Source: Desmodesmus armatus
Lineage: Eukaryota > Chlorophyta > Chlorophyceae > Sphaeropleales > Scenedesmaceae
DNA length: 64,000 nt
Assembly (NCBI GenBank): GCA_007449985.2
Contig: VIIQ02000724.1
Span: forward strand, 248,001-312,000
Direction: 5' to 3'
Made by a program: the position numbers and the translations under genes. Below the pieces are notes generated by a model that was not told the origin of the DNA, made no database searches, and saw only the letters and a list, made by a program, of their open reading frames with translations. Positions within the stretch are counted from its first letter, which is position 1, and each line of letters opens with the position of its first letter. Positions 34,032 to 46,679 of this stretch are shown piece by piece.

Positions 34032-37000
34032 CTAGCACAAGCACAGCTGCCACAGAACTGCCAGCTCTGCGGCACCGTTGTTCCGACAATCAGGCTTAGC
34101 GCAGTGGAGCGATTGATGAACAGGCGCCTTGAGATGTTGTTGTGCAGCATCTGAGTCCACGCTGCCACGGACCCTGTATCCAGAGGGCGACACCTTGGGA
34201 AATGTTGACATCCAACACTCAGCCACTCACCTCCATCCACAGGGCGTCTGCAGGCCAGATTGTAGGTGCAAAGGGCCCGCTAGCAGCCACACCAACAGCC
34301 GGCTGACTGCTGCCACCATGGTGCAATCCAGTCCTCTCCACCACCCGCGACACTGTGACAGCCCCCTTGGTGGCCTCAACAAGTGCGCACACCTCCTGCT
34401 TCTGCCAGCCCGCAAGCAGCTCACAGACTTTCTTTGTCTTGGGAAACCAGTAAGACCGCCAAGGGTTGCTGCAGGAGCGGTATGCTTCCAGCGCAGCTGC
34501 CAACTTCCCAGCCTGGGCGTGGCGCCTCATCAACAGTGCACTGCTTGGGGCTGAGGCCTGCATGGCATACACGTCAACAGGATTCAGCAATTCGGACAAT
34601 TGTCAGCCTGCTAGCACCTGCTGGGGAGCTGAGGGCCGGCAACTTGATGTGGCTTCACGCCACTTGGATGTGTGAGGCAGGTAACACCTGTGCTGGCCTG
34701 ACGTGATGAAAGGTGGCGGTGAGCTCACGGCTCACTCATACTTCAACGAAGGCTCTGCCTTTTGCCGCAGAACTGTGTGGAGCGCGCCAATATGCAACAC
34801 CCAGTACACTAACGTAGTGCCCACCTAGTTGTGATTTGCTAGAACAAGCAGCACTGCCCACCTCTACATCAGGCTGGCTGCTTGGTTTGTAGACCCGCCA
34901 GAACCGCTGGTGGTCCCTCAGGGCCTCAACAGCAGCCGGCGCAGCGCCAGCTGTCATGTCGGGCACCGCCAGCAGCCGCTCCAGATTTGATGGGTTTGAG
35001 TTGTCAGAAGTCCCTAGCAGCGTCCCTAGGCTGATGCCATGGCTCAGCCGGTGGACTGTGGGATGCTCACCGGCCTGCAGCCGCAGGTGAACTGCTGCCA
35101 ACAGCAGCTGCACCACCAGCGGACCACCGTACCCCTGGCCAAGGCAGGCCAACAGCAGGCTGTCAGCCTGCCCAATGAGGAAGGGCACGTCAGCTTGTGC
35201 ATGGGGCGCGCGCAGGAAGCCCTTGCCTGCCACCACAAGCGTTTCGGGACCGGGCCACACCGTCTCCTGCTGCCACCTGCTGCTGATGCCAGACGGTGGG
35301 GTAAGGCCTATGTAGCGGCCTCTGCACGACAGCAGTGCCGTCATTCCCCGCACCCTCACCAGCCCACCCACATCCAGAACAGCGATGAGGCCTGCAGCAC
35401 AACAGCATCCACATGCATGCATCAGACAGGTTCCACCCCCGTCCCAGCACACCCAACTCAAGGTTTGATTCTCACCACGTCATGGAGCAATAGTTGGCGG
35501 TTGAGGTCCACAAAGTTTATGGCTGACCTTGTGTCTTTCACAAGTGTCCTAACAAAACCCCAAATAGGCGTCACTGGTTGTGAGAGTTGTACAGTCAAAA
35601 TCATGTGCACTTTGATGCATCATCACAAACCGAGTCCTTTCAGGCTGGTCAAAAAGCGCTCTCGAAAAGGCCAGCCAGCCTGACGCACCTGCACCAACCG
35701 CGAGTTGTGCGAACCCAGCAGCTGCCTCAAAGGTCATGGCAGGAAAGCCATTTTCTGCTTGAGCTGGCCTGCTGCTGCTGGTGCCGACAGGCGCAGCAGC
35801 ACTGCTGGCGCCGACAGGCGCGGCAGCACTGCTGGGGTCAGGAACATCAGCTGGGGCTGGTGCCGCTGGCAGCTCCTGCAGCACATCTGCAAAGCGGATG
35901 GCAGACTTGTCGTCACTGGGAGCCGCGGCCAGCCAACAGTCGTCTTCAGCGCCAGACCTGCCAAAGCAGCATAACAGCAGCAGCATCACTTTATCTTAAT
36001 TGCCATGCAACTTGCAGGCTGCAGCAGCAGCCACTGGTGGTTGATATGGCGAAGTCAGCACAGTCCGAGCGGCAAACACCAGGGTCAGTGTCAGCTCAAT
36101 ACACCAGAGCCCTGCTGCATGCACAGTGTCAGCACAACATCACGTGCGGCAGTAACGCGGCTGAGCGATTGTCGGCCCTATCAGATCAAAAATTCAAAGC
36201 ACACTTGCATCGGGCTTACTACAGTTGCAGGCTGTAGCAGGCCTGATGCACCCACTAGACCTCCTCCTAGCCTTCCCAGGCGTCATGCATGCAAGCTCTG
36301 TCTCATGCCCGCCACCTGCCTTGCTGAAGGAACCAGTCAGAGTCCACCTTGAATAGCTCTCCCAGTACTCTCACCTGAGCAGAGGCCCCAGCTGCGCCCA
36401 AACGGCTGCAAGCTCCTTCTTATTTGACAGGAGGCCTCTCTGTAGCGCCAGGGCCAGCAGGTCAAGCTTCAGCCGCAGCTTGCTGCCTCGAGAGATGTCA
36501 TAGGGCTTGGGGGCAGCTGCAGGCTCAGAGGCACTCTGGCGCTGAGCATGAGAGCGTGGGGGCCGCCAGTCATCAGCCAGACAGCACGGCAGTATGTATC
36601 TGCAAACACACATCATGCATACAAACGAAACCTGTTGAAGGTCGCCAACAGAAACGCTGTTTCTGCGAGTCACCGACATGCTGCACTCTTATGCAACATG
36701 CCATGCTCCATCCCAACACGCAGACAGCTAACTTAGCCCAAGCCGTCAGCTGTGACAGGCCTGGCTCTCTTCTCTCTCAGAGTCGCTGCTGGTGTGTCAG
36801 GCACCATGTTGCTATGCGCATGGAAGTCACTTGCCATACTCCATCAAGATTCAGCGCACCTTGCCACGAGCTCAAGCAGCTGGTCGTCTGGGCAGCTGCT
36901 GACCTCCGCCAGATACGGCTGCAGACCGAGGGAGCCTGACGACACCTTGTGCTTCCAAAAACCACGCACGGCTACAGCAAACTGCACGGGGTCACTCAGG

Positions 37001-39712
37001 AGGCGGGTCTTGTCCTGCTGGAGGGCACGGGTGAGAACAGCGCCCAGGCGATTCTGTGGAGGCAACGACAGCAGTGACACAGGCAGCAAAGGGTGCAGAT
37101 AGTTGCGCATCCTGTAGACTTTGCAAAGTTGCTACAGGCATGAAGGTGCATGCTGAGCTATGCCACGGTCACAGGCCCTGTCGGATGGTCACTTGCGACC
37201 ACTATTAGATCATGCCATACGCCATATGATGGCGGCTAAGGGCATCAACGTGACTGAAACTTCTAGTGCATACTGAGTATGCACATCCAGATGCCAAGCA
37301 GGCTGCCCTGGATGCAAAGTAGGTGCAGTTCAAGACAGCGACAGTTGTGGGCACTGCGATGCCGTATTTGCAGGCCATGGCTGCACACCAACATTGGCGT
37401 GCTGGAGCCCAGGAAAAGCATGCAAGTCAAGTCCCACACCTTGATTGTGTGCGCGTGCGTGGCCAGGAGATCCTTGGCCGCTGCTGTGACCACTTCCTGC
37501 AGCACCCGATGTGCCATCTTCTGCGCATCTGTGTCCCCTTGGCCGTCCACAATGATGCCCCCAATGGTGGCGTAGACCCTGGCCAGGTAGGTGGGAGACT
37601 GGAGGAGAACATGTTTGCTGAGGGCCTCAGGGTCCATTGCGCCTGGCGCACCTTGGTGCAGGCACCGCTGGACGGCGTCCCATGCAATGGGGTCCGCAGT
37701 CTTGAGATCTGGGTATGGCCCAGGGACGGGGTCCTGCAGGACAGATGGCAAAGAGGTGGTTGAGCCTTACAACATGCACCAATGGCAGCATTGACGCAAG
37801 CAGCATGACTGCAGTATACGCTAGGTTGCTTTTCACACCTTCGGCAATGTCGAATGCCTTGCTGGTATTGCCCGATGAAGGACTGCAACCTGTGGGTGAC
37901 CAGCCGGCCGGCAGGGCGCCCCTGTCAACATGCACAGGGCCGCAGGCTGTGCAGCTGTCATAGGGTCCTGCCAGTAGGGCCACAGACATATCCAGCCTGA
38001 TGCTGCTGCTTGACTACTGGGTTGACCACAGGAAAGTCACAATGAAGAATGCTGTGGTCAACTGCAAAGCTTTGGTTCACCTTGGGTACCTTGTGTGGCC
38101 GCGCAGAAGGTTTGCTGCCAGGTTGTGATGATGGCGTCGGCTCTGGTATGTTTTCTGTCCCTGTGTAGACCTTGTGGAGGAGCTTTGCAATGCCGCCCAT
38201 GAAGATGGCCTTGACACCAACACCAGCAGAACCCTCTGCGCACAACAGCAGCAGCAGAAGGCGGGCAAGGTGAGTGGTGGTGGTGCTGCAGCAACAGCAA
38301 GCGGTCTGGGTGTAGGGCCTAGTGCATTAGCATCCTGCATGCACTGATGATAGCTTCATTCAGTCTGGTCCTGCTGGTCAGTGCCAGCCATGCAGCAAAG
38401 CAATAGTCGGGGTACTCCCACGGCACACAAAGGCCAGCACTGTATCCACCATAGACGCAGTGCTCAACCGTCTGGGGTGAAGCCATATGCCATGCATGCT
38501 GTTGGGCAGTACCTGGCAGCTCTTCAGCTGTGAAGCAGGGGGTTCCCAGCTGCATCAAGTGCAGCTGAGGCACCGGCTGCAGTCCCCATGCGTTGCCCAG
38601 CACCAGCTTCAGGCTTGCCGAGGCCCGGTTCTCCAGGAAGACGAAGTCTGACGCCTTGGGATTTGGCACATACAGCCCACCGCTGATCATGGAGCACAGC
38701 TGCTTAATTGCATCCAACACCTTCAAACATGCAGCATCAGCAGCAACAGTCACGAATAGAACGCACAGGAGTGCGTTTTGGGGGCTCAGCTGTCCTGGTG
38801 TTGGTGCATCTTTGCATGGTGATGACGTTTTGTGATAACTTTCCACAGTGCTGGCAGAACGATATCCTGCAGCTCTCACAGACGTGGACGAGTCACTGGT
38901 GACTAGTCCACAACTGTGAGAGCTGCAGGACATCTTCTTGGCAGCCCTCTGGGAAGTGCCGAGCAAGGCCACAGCTAACCAGCGTCCACAGACTGTGCAG
39001 CAACTCACACAGCAGACATGTGCTGTAGGACTCGAGCAGCGCCCTGCCGACGTGACAGGTGACCTACTCTGCTCCTCACGGTATGCAGCAGCAGACACAG
39101 CATATCCTGTGCTGGCTGGTCACTACCCAGCTATCCGGCCTGCAACTAACCTTGGCCGCGTCCTCTGAGTTCTGGGGCATGCCCGTAGGGTATTTTTCGT
39201 TGATGTACGCCTCCAGTGTTGTCTCGACAGGGCATTTGTACTTCAAGCGGACCTCACCGCCAGACGGATCAATCTCATACTCGCTGGGCAGCATGACAAA
39301 GCCTGCAGTGCAACACACAGCACACCAGAACTTAGCGCTAAAGATGAGTATGTCTGAGCATGTCTTGTGGGAGCTTGGCAAGGCCCAGCAGCACCGCACC
39401 TTTGAGCTTGGCGGGCAGCAGCTCAGGCCCAGCCAGCACCCTGGACAGGAGGATCAGCAGCAAGTAATCATCCAGCTTGAAAGGCCCAATCTCATTGCTG
39501 CATTTCTCCTGCAAACTCCAGCTGGGCGCTGCAGCCGTCTGGCAGTACGCGCAGCACAGAACACATGGTGTGTCAGCGACCTTGTTAGCGAACAAAGTTG
39601 GACAGGGCGCAGGAAGGCTTTCCTGCAGGGGCGCCTGGCACGTGCTGGGCCAGTCATCAGCTATGCGTTGCCACAGATTTAGATGTAGAACATCTATGTC
39701 ATTCCGTGCCAT
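34032..39712 (-). CDS. Gene X copy B: unrecognised 939-aa protein, 11 exons
   Basis: Exons: 39,712-39,400, 39,302-39,151, 38,720-38,513, 38,235-38,090, 37,733-37,440, 37,053-36,860, 36,599-36,375, 35,957-35,689, 35,391-34,862, 34,557-34,231 and 34,193-34,032. All are GT-AG, every phase agrees across junctions, and the total is 940 codons. The degenerate paralogue at 15,674-24,459 shares the same boundaries and phases for most exons, which confirms the model. The N-terminus has a Cys cluster (CVLCCAYC). Exon 9 holds the best conserved motif (GQADSLLLACLGQGYGG, then GPLVVQLL). Exon 8 has an Ala/Pro/Ser linker, and the C-terminus has CAKPDCRNNG. No signal peptide or membrane span is obvious. I recognise no family or catalytic motif. 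The start is the first ATG, aligning with copy A, where an in-frame stop lies just upstream. Confidence 0.75.
38865..38930. repeat. Intronic 66-nt hairpin in gene X copy B
   Basis: Arms tcctgcagctctcacag (38,865-38,881) and its perfect reverse complement (38,914-38,930) enclose two further stems: gtggac/gtccac and agtcac-tg-gtgact. Nearly the whole 66 nt can pair. It lies in the intron between exons 39,302-39,151 and 38,720-38,513. A precursor of a small RNA or a remnant of a short inverted-repeat element are both possible. Confidence 0.9.
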
Positions 39713-40104
39713 GCAGGCGGGCGCGTGCAGCTGCTTTGGCTCGCAGGACAGGCACCTTGTTCCTCCCCTGCTGCGCCCCCACAGCAGTTGCTGCCTGTGG
39801 ACTTGCATCAGTGTCTGCAGCAGTACTTACACAGCGTAGTACTGGTCGTCTTCTGCTTTTGGCCGCTGGTTTGACGTGCATGCTGGGAGCAACCTGAGGG
39901 CGCATCTGTACAGTTGTGCTAAACGAAGCGAAAGCCCACTACTACGACTGCTGGGTGGCGGTGACGGCATCAGCCAAAGGCATATTAGATCATTGCCAAC
40001 ACTCTAAGCTCGTCAAGGAGCGTTGAAGTGGGGATGTTTGAATTCAGAGTGATTCACGCGCGGATCCCGCGTGATTCACGGGCTGCTCGAACTGTTCACA
40101 GCTG

Positions 40105-43100
40105 TGCTCACAGATGATTGGACGATGCCTACGAGGCCTTTTGTGGACTGGAAGACCTTGTCTGCTTTGCTGTTGCAGCTGACAGTTTCACTAACACTGT
40201 CATTTTTCTTTTAGTGTGCTCTCATAATGGCCAGGTCTTTCTGACATCATCATTCCAACCCGCTAACTATGCCATGCAGTGGCTGCCATCATCCTTGGTT
40301 CGTTCTTACATATTGTGTTGTTGCGCTCGTGTCATCCTTGTGTGCTGTCCGAGCAGTGCAGCCGTTTCCCGTTGGCCAATGCCTCCATCGTAACAGACAT
40401 TCGCTAATCCTGGATGATAATCTCGTCCGAGTTGGCGCAGAGCCTGGCCATTCACAGCGGCAGTTTGCTTGTCCGACAGCGTGCATCGCCAGCAGGGCAG
40501 AACCACAGCATGGGCGCTTGCATCTGGATGCAATAGCTCACATCTCAGCAGGGTCTGCGAGCGCAGCTGCCACTGGACCTCAGGTGGGCTTCTCAGCAGG
40601 CCTGTCCTTGGCCATCCTGGCCTGTCTTGCCCTCAGGGCCTGCCTCCGTGGTCGTGCAGGCATCGGCCATATCCACGCAGTCACGGTACGCCCCTGAGGT
40701 ACGTTATCTCAGCAGCAGTGAACAGCAGCCCTCAGCTGCTGCTGTGCCAGAGGTCAGGTGTGCAGCAGCGTTGCCTTTTCTGTCTCCTGCCAGCAGCCCC
40801 CGGCCCACATTCCTGTACCTGGTGATCCCTACACACCATACTCGCAGCGCACGGAGTGTGAGTGTGTGGGGGGAGGGGTTGCATTGCTCAGTTCCTGGTT
40901 CCGCTGTGCTGTTGCCCGAGTATCGACCCCTGAGTGGTGCTCGTGCAACGGCGTTTCTAAACAGCACAGCTACAGGGCTGAAGCAGCGCACACTGCCGTG
41001 CATGGCAGCTGCTTGCTTCACCTGTGGGCAGCAGCTTTGCCTGTCTCCTGCCAGCAGCCCACAGCCCATGTCCGGTTACCTGGTGATCCCTACACGCCAT
41101 ACTCGCAGCGCACGGAGTGTGAGTGTGTGGGGGGAGGGGTTGCATTGCTCAGTTCCTGGTTCCGCTGTGCTGTTGCCCGAGTATCGACCCCTGAGTGGTG
41201 CTCGTGCAACGGCGTTTCTAAACAGCACAGTTACAGGGCTGAAGCAGCGCACACTGCCGTGCATGACAGCTGCGAGTGGTGGTGTGCCTGCCAGGTAGGG
41301 GCAGTTTGCAGGAGTGCCAGCACCAAGGCGCGCACAGCGACAAGAGGGATGGTGAAGACTCCGTCCCGGTGGGAGGTGTTTTTAGGTGCGTCCAGTTTGA
41401 CGGAGAAGGGTGCATAATCTAGTTGCTGCTGCGCTTGCAGGAATGCTGCAGCTTGCCAGCAGTCCTTCTGAGGGTCAGCATACAGTGCGGCATTGTCAAC
41501 AGCCCCCAAGCATTCGAATCAGCTCAGCCATGTCCTGCTGGCATGCCTGTCTCAGGTCCTTCCCTGCACCAGCCATAGCACAATCAACCCTGACGTATGT
41601 CTTTCGGTGCTGGGCTCATCACCACTGCTGTGTGGATTCTGCTGCAGGTCGTCAGGAGGATGCACAAGCCGCCGCAAAAGTACTCAGGTGTGTCGTGGTG
41701 CTGTGGGTTGATCTCGCAGTGAACGTTGCCGTTGCTGCTGCGCGCCTGCATGCAGTGCAGAGCAGTTGGCTACTTGCTTCCAGCACCCTCAGCAACCCCT
41801 CCCTTTTGCTGCCTGTTCTGTGGGTGAACTCTCAGGGTGCAGCGTTGATTGTTTGTCACAACACTGTCGTCGTGACTTGTCTGCAGGTACGTTCATGACT
41901 TCTGCAAATGGAAACCCACAGCCGACCAAAGACACGGTGGGGCGCGCTGTCACCTGCACCACTCCTGACTTGCTCCAATTCCAAGGTAAGGGCGTGGAGC
42001 GGTGACCAGCTCGCACGCGGCATGGCAAGGTTGGGGGCTGTTGGTGTACTGGGGCTGCTGGCTTGGGATCAGCATGGCGGGTTTCTTGGTGGCGGGCGCA
42101 GGCAGTGGCTTGCGGGTGGTCAACAGCTGCGGGTGCAGGTGAAGGCAGGCAAGTCCACGCAAGTAAACGTCTGCACAAAGCGCGTGAGCTGCCAGTCATA
42201 AGGGCCCCCTTCCATCGCTTCAAGCTTACCATGTGCTTTTACTGCTCTGCGCTGCTGTGCAGGTATCCTGCTGAAGGCGTCGATGTGTGCTTGGTTGGAA
42301 TGCATGCACCAATCTACCGCACTTTCGTGGAACAGCGCAGCAGCTGACACTGTCAGCCTGACAGTGCGTACTGGCAGCGCAACATGCTGTCATACATGTC
42401 GTCGGTTGTGCGTGCGTATGTTTGTCACACTGCGTCTGTGTCTGCATGACTGTTGTTGGTTGCCAGCTCTTGCCATGCTGTGAGAATCAGGGTCACATTT
42501 GTCATCTGCATTTGCACAGCTCAGCTTTGGCGATTGCAATCAACACTTGCACAGTGCGACGTGACTGTGGTTCACGGTTACTGCAGCATCTCGCCTCTGT
42601 TGGCAGCATCCCATTTGTACACCCTCAGCAGCTGAGCCCATCGCTGTTGCTGCGCACTGTCATACAGTGGTTTCAATGATTATTTGCATCTTGTCATTTC
42701 ACCTATGCAGCCCACTGTGCAGTTTGATTTGGTGTGAAGCACGGCATGCAATCTGATGTGTCTGTCGTTCTTGATAATTAGAGGTTGCCAGATGTAATAT
42801 GCTTCAAGCAAGGGGCGTCCATGTGAAGGGCTTGAATATGTTGGGTTGCCAACGGCTGCACTAGCTATAAAAGTGGGCCTACTGTCATGTCTCTTTCCCA
42901 GCATAAGGCTCAAAGCTGCATTGCGTGGCTGCACCTTCATGTCACAGTGAGCCAAGGGTTTGGGGGCCCCGAAGCTCGTCTAGCTTCAGCTGCACATGCA
43001 TATGCATCACTGTTGCTTTACTACTTCTTTTCGTTGGCAGACACGGCAGCTTCAGCCTCTGCGATCTTACTACAAAGCTGCATTGCGTGGCAGCGAACAT

Positions 43101-43290
43101 GTCCTGCATCAAGCAATAGGAGTGAGTCAATCTGCAGCAGCTCATGATGAAGAAGCTGGCTCAATATGTAGCAGCTCATGATGAAGCTGGCAGATGGGGA
43201 AAGCACTACCCTTTACTATTCCACACAAGGCCTGACAGCGCCACCAGCCACAGGCTTCCTGGGACCCACATACAGTACATGCATTGGTAC
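40105..43290 (+). repeat. Low-copy repeat element, copy B
   Basis: Starts just upstream of gene X copy B and forms a tandem pair with element C at an offset of about 3,314 bp. Shared blocks with A are gctcacagatgattgg, tttgtggactgg-agaccttgtctgctttgctgtt, two 261-bp subunits (40,816 and 41,077) and the aggatgcacaagccgcc block near 41,655. B and C also share a right part (42,700-43,270) with caccagccacaggcttc. Minus-strand frames GVFTIPLVAVRALV and TARPTVSLVG are kept between copies. Confidence 0.8.
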
Positions 43291-43489
43291 GTGCTAGGAC
43301 TCCAGATTTTCAGCAAAAGAATAACAACCATGTACGAAAGGGGTCCATTCCGACTGGGCTCGGACCTTGTGCTGTCAAGCCCAGCAGCAGTGCTGACATC
43401 ACATAGTCAGCTCTAATCGTCGGCAACTGTGCTCAAGAACGATAAGCCAAAGCCTATGAGGCATGATATGCACCACAAGAACCATGACT

Positions 43490-46400
43490 GCTGTGCTGTT
43501 GCTGCTGACGGTTTACGAACACTGTCATTTTCAGTTTGTGTGCCTTATCAGGGCCAGGCCATCCAAACATCTTCATTGCATGCAACCAAGTCTCGCCAGC
43601 AGGAGGCTGACCAATTCTTTGCCATTCATTGTGGTGGTTGTTGCCTCTTCATCCATCGTGTCCGCTCTTGAGTTGTTTCGCCCTTGGCCAGTGCCATCGT
43701 TGCTGAGAGGTGCTGTGTGTTGCTTGTCTGGCTGATGTCTCTCGTCCGAGTCGCGCAGTCTTGTGCCACAGTAGCTTAGGTAGATGCATTCTCGGACTGG
43801 CGTTCAATGGCGCAGCAGGGCAGATACACGGCAGCAGCGTCCTGGTTTCAGCCTCAAGTGCCTGCCTCGGAGCTCGGTCTGACAGCGGAGCTGCTGCTGG
43901 GCCTGAGGGGGAGCTCCTCAGCAGGCCTGTCCTCAGCCATACCTGCCCCTTGCCCTCAGGGCCTGCCTCCGTGGCCGTGCAGGCATCGGCCATCTCCACG
44001 CATTACGGTACGCCCCTGAGGTACGTTACCCCAGCAGCAGTGAACAGCAGCCCCCAGCTGTGCTATGCCAGAAGTGTGCAGCAGCGTTGCCTTGCCTGTC
44101 TCCTGCCAGCAGCCCAGCCCATGTCCGGTTACCTGGTGATCCCTACACACCATACTCGCAGCGCACGGAGTGTGAGTGTGTGGGGGGAGGGGTTGCATTG
44201 CTCAGTTCCTGGTTCCGCTGTGCTGTTGCCCGAGTATCGACCCCTGAGTGGTGCTCGTGCAACGGCGTTTCTAAACAGCACAGCTACAGGGCTGAAGCAG
44301 CGCACACTGCCGTGCATGGCAGCTGCTTGCTTCACCTGTGGGCAGCAGCTTTGCCTGTCTCCTGCCAGCAGCCCACAGCCCATGTCCGGTTACCTGGTGA
44401 TCCCTACACGCCATACTCGCAGCGCACGGAGTGTGAGTGTGTGGGGGGAGGGGTTGCATTGCTCAGTTCCTGGTTCCGCTGTGCTGTTGCCCGAGTATCG
44501 ACCCCTGAGTGGTGCTCGTGCAACGGCGTTTCTAAACAGCACAGTTACAGGGCTGAAGCAGCGCACACTGCCGTGCATGACAGCTGCGAGTGGTGGTGTG
44601 CCTGCCAGGTAGGGGCAGTTTGCAGGAGTGCCAGCACCAAGGCGCGCACAGCGACAAGAGGGATGGTGAAGACTCCGTCCCGGTGGGAGGTGTTTTTAGG
44701 TGCGTCCAGTTTGACGGAGAAGGGTGCATAATCTAGTTGCTGCTGCGCTTGCAGGAATGCTGCAGCTTGCCAGCAGTCCTTCTGAGGGTCAGCATGCAGT
44801 GCGGCATTGTCAACAGCCCCCAAGCATTCGAATCAGCTCAGCCATGTCCTGCTGGCATGCCTGTCTCAGGTCCTTCCCTGCACCAGCTCCAGCACAATTA
44901 ACGCTTGACAGATTACTTTCAGTATTGGGCTCACCATTGCTGAGTGGATTCTACCGCAGGTCCCCAGGAGGATGCACAAGCCGCCTGACAAGTGCTCAGG
45001 TGTGTCCTGGTGCTGGTGGGTCAATTTTGCAGTGAACGTTGTCGATGCTGCTACGCGCAGTGTAGAGCAGTTGGCTACTTGCTTCCAGCACCCTCAGCAA
45101 CGCCTCCCTTTTGCTGCCTGTTCTGCGGGTGGTCGTCTTGGTGTGCAGCGTTGAGTGTCTTCTTCAACAAACATTGTTGCTGTCACTTGGCTGCAGGTAT
45201 GTTCTTGATTTGGAAGGGAAACCCACAGCCGACCAAAGACACTGTGGGGCGCGCTGTCACCTGCACCACTCCTGACTTGCTCCCATCCCCAAGGTACGGG
45301 CGTGGCACGCTGACCAGCTTGCGCGCGGCATGGCATGGTTGGGGGCTGTTGGCGTAGCAGGCCTGCTGGCGTGGGGTTAGCATGGACGGTGATGGCTGGA
45401 TGATCATTGATGGTGGCTGGTGCAGGCAGTGGTTTGGGGTGTTGTCAACAGGCGAGGGTGCAGGTGTATGCCTGCAGATCCACCACATCCCTGTCTGCAA
45501 GTGCACCGAGCGCGTGATTGGCTAGCTACAAAGGCCCCTTCCATCGCTGCAGGCTCACCGTGTGCCCATACTGCTCTGCGCTGCTTTGCAGGTATCATGC
45601 TGAAGGCTGTGTGTCGATGTGCGCTTGTTGGAAGTGCAAAATTTTCCGGGACGTTGCAGCAGCTGACAGGCTGTACTGGCAGCGCAGCATGCTGTCATCC
45701 ATGTTGTTGGTTGTATTTGCGTATGTTTGTCACACTGCGTCTGTGTCTGCCTGAATGTTGCCAGCTCTTGCCATGCTGGGGGGAAGCAGGGTCAGTTCTT
45801 TTATCTGCATTTGCACAGTTTAGCTTTTGGGCCTTTGGCGGTTGGCAGCTGGCAGTGATGCCTGCCCCCAGCATGACGCGTGTAGACATACGTGTGTGTC
45901 ACATGACTGGGTTATGCTGGGCCTGATTGCATAACACCGGCTGACTGAACATGACTACGGTTCACGGTTCAGGGGTGCCTCTGTTGGCAGCGTCCCACTT
46001 GTACACACTCAGCAGCTGCGTCCACTGTTGCTGCGCACTGTCATACAGTTGTTTCAACGATTACTTGCATCTTGTCAATTCAAGCATTCGGCGCACTGTG
46101 CAGTTGGATGTGGTGTGGTGTGATGCACAAATTCAACTGATGTGGTTGTTTTCCTTGGCAACAGGAGGTTCCTACATGTAACATGCTTTGAGCAACGAGG
46201 ATCCATGTGGAAGGTTTGACTATGTTGCATTTTTTATATGTTGCATTGCCAACGGCTACACAGCCAGTTCTGTCCACACACATGAGAATGTTTTGACAAA
46301 TTGAGAATCATGCTGGAGCTCTGAAAGTGGGAATGCTGTCATGTCTCCTTCTCAGCATAGGCTCCAGCTGCATCCGTGTCAGCCAACATGTCCTGTACCC

Positions 46401-46580
46401 AGCAATAGGAGTCAGGCAATCTGCAGCAGATTGTGATGACGAAGCTGGCAGACGTAGAATCTTTCAACTAGGCTTTTCCACACACACAGCCTTAGTGAGC
46501 TTGCATGTATCCAAGTACTCCCTCTGTCGACACACCAGGCCTGATAGCCCCACCAGCCACAGGCTTCTATGAGACCCACG
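43490..46580 (+). repeat. Low-copy repeat element, copy C
   Basis: Tandem partner of element B. The left edge differs from A and B: no gene X copy lies next to it. From 44,130 to 44,887 it matches 40,816-41,573 with one mismatch that I can see (44,796 versus 41,482). On either side the match drops clearly. The right end carries the same caccagccacaggcttc block near 46,550. Confidence 0.8.
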
Positions 46581-46679
46581 CACGTGCAAAAGCTACATGC
46601 AATCCACATGCGGGTGGCATAACAACTGCAACAGCGCTGTTGCATGCTAGCATGGACCTGCAGGGTGTCAGCAAAGACA

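Noticed and set aside
34862..35391. Resemblance of gene X exon 9 to the C-terminal domain of BK-type potassium channels
   Set aside because: A short hydrophobic segment (ADSLLLACLGQGYGGPLVV) recalls the channel pattern, but no pore, voltage sensor or membrane segments occur in the other exons.
40704..41417. Long plus-strand Cys/Ser-rich frames in the elements
   Set aside because: They are open because of the 261-bp (87-codon) subunit being in phase with itself; copy D, with one subunit, does not keep the frame, and the minus strand is just as open.
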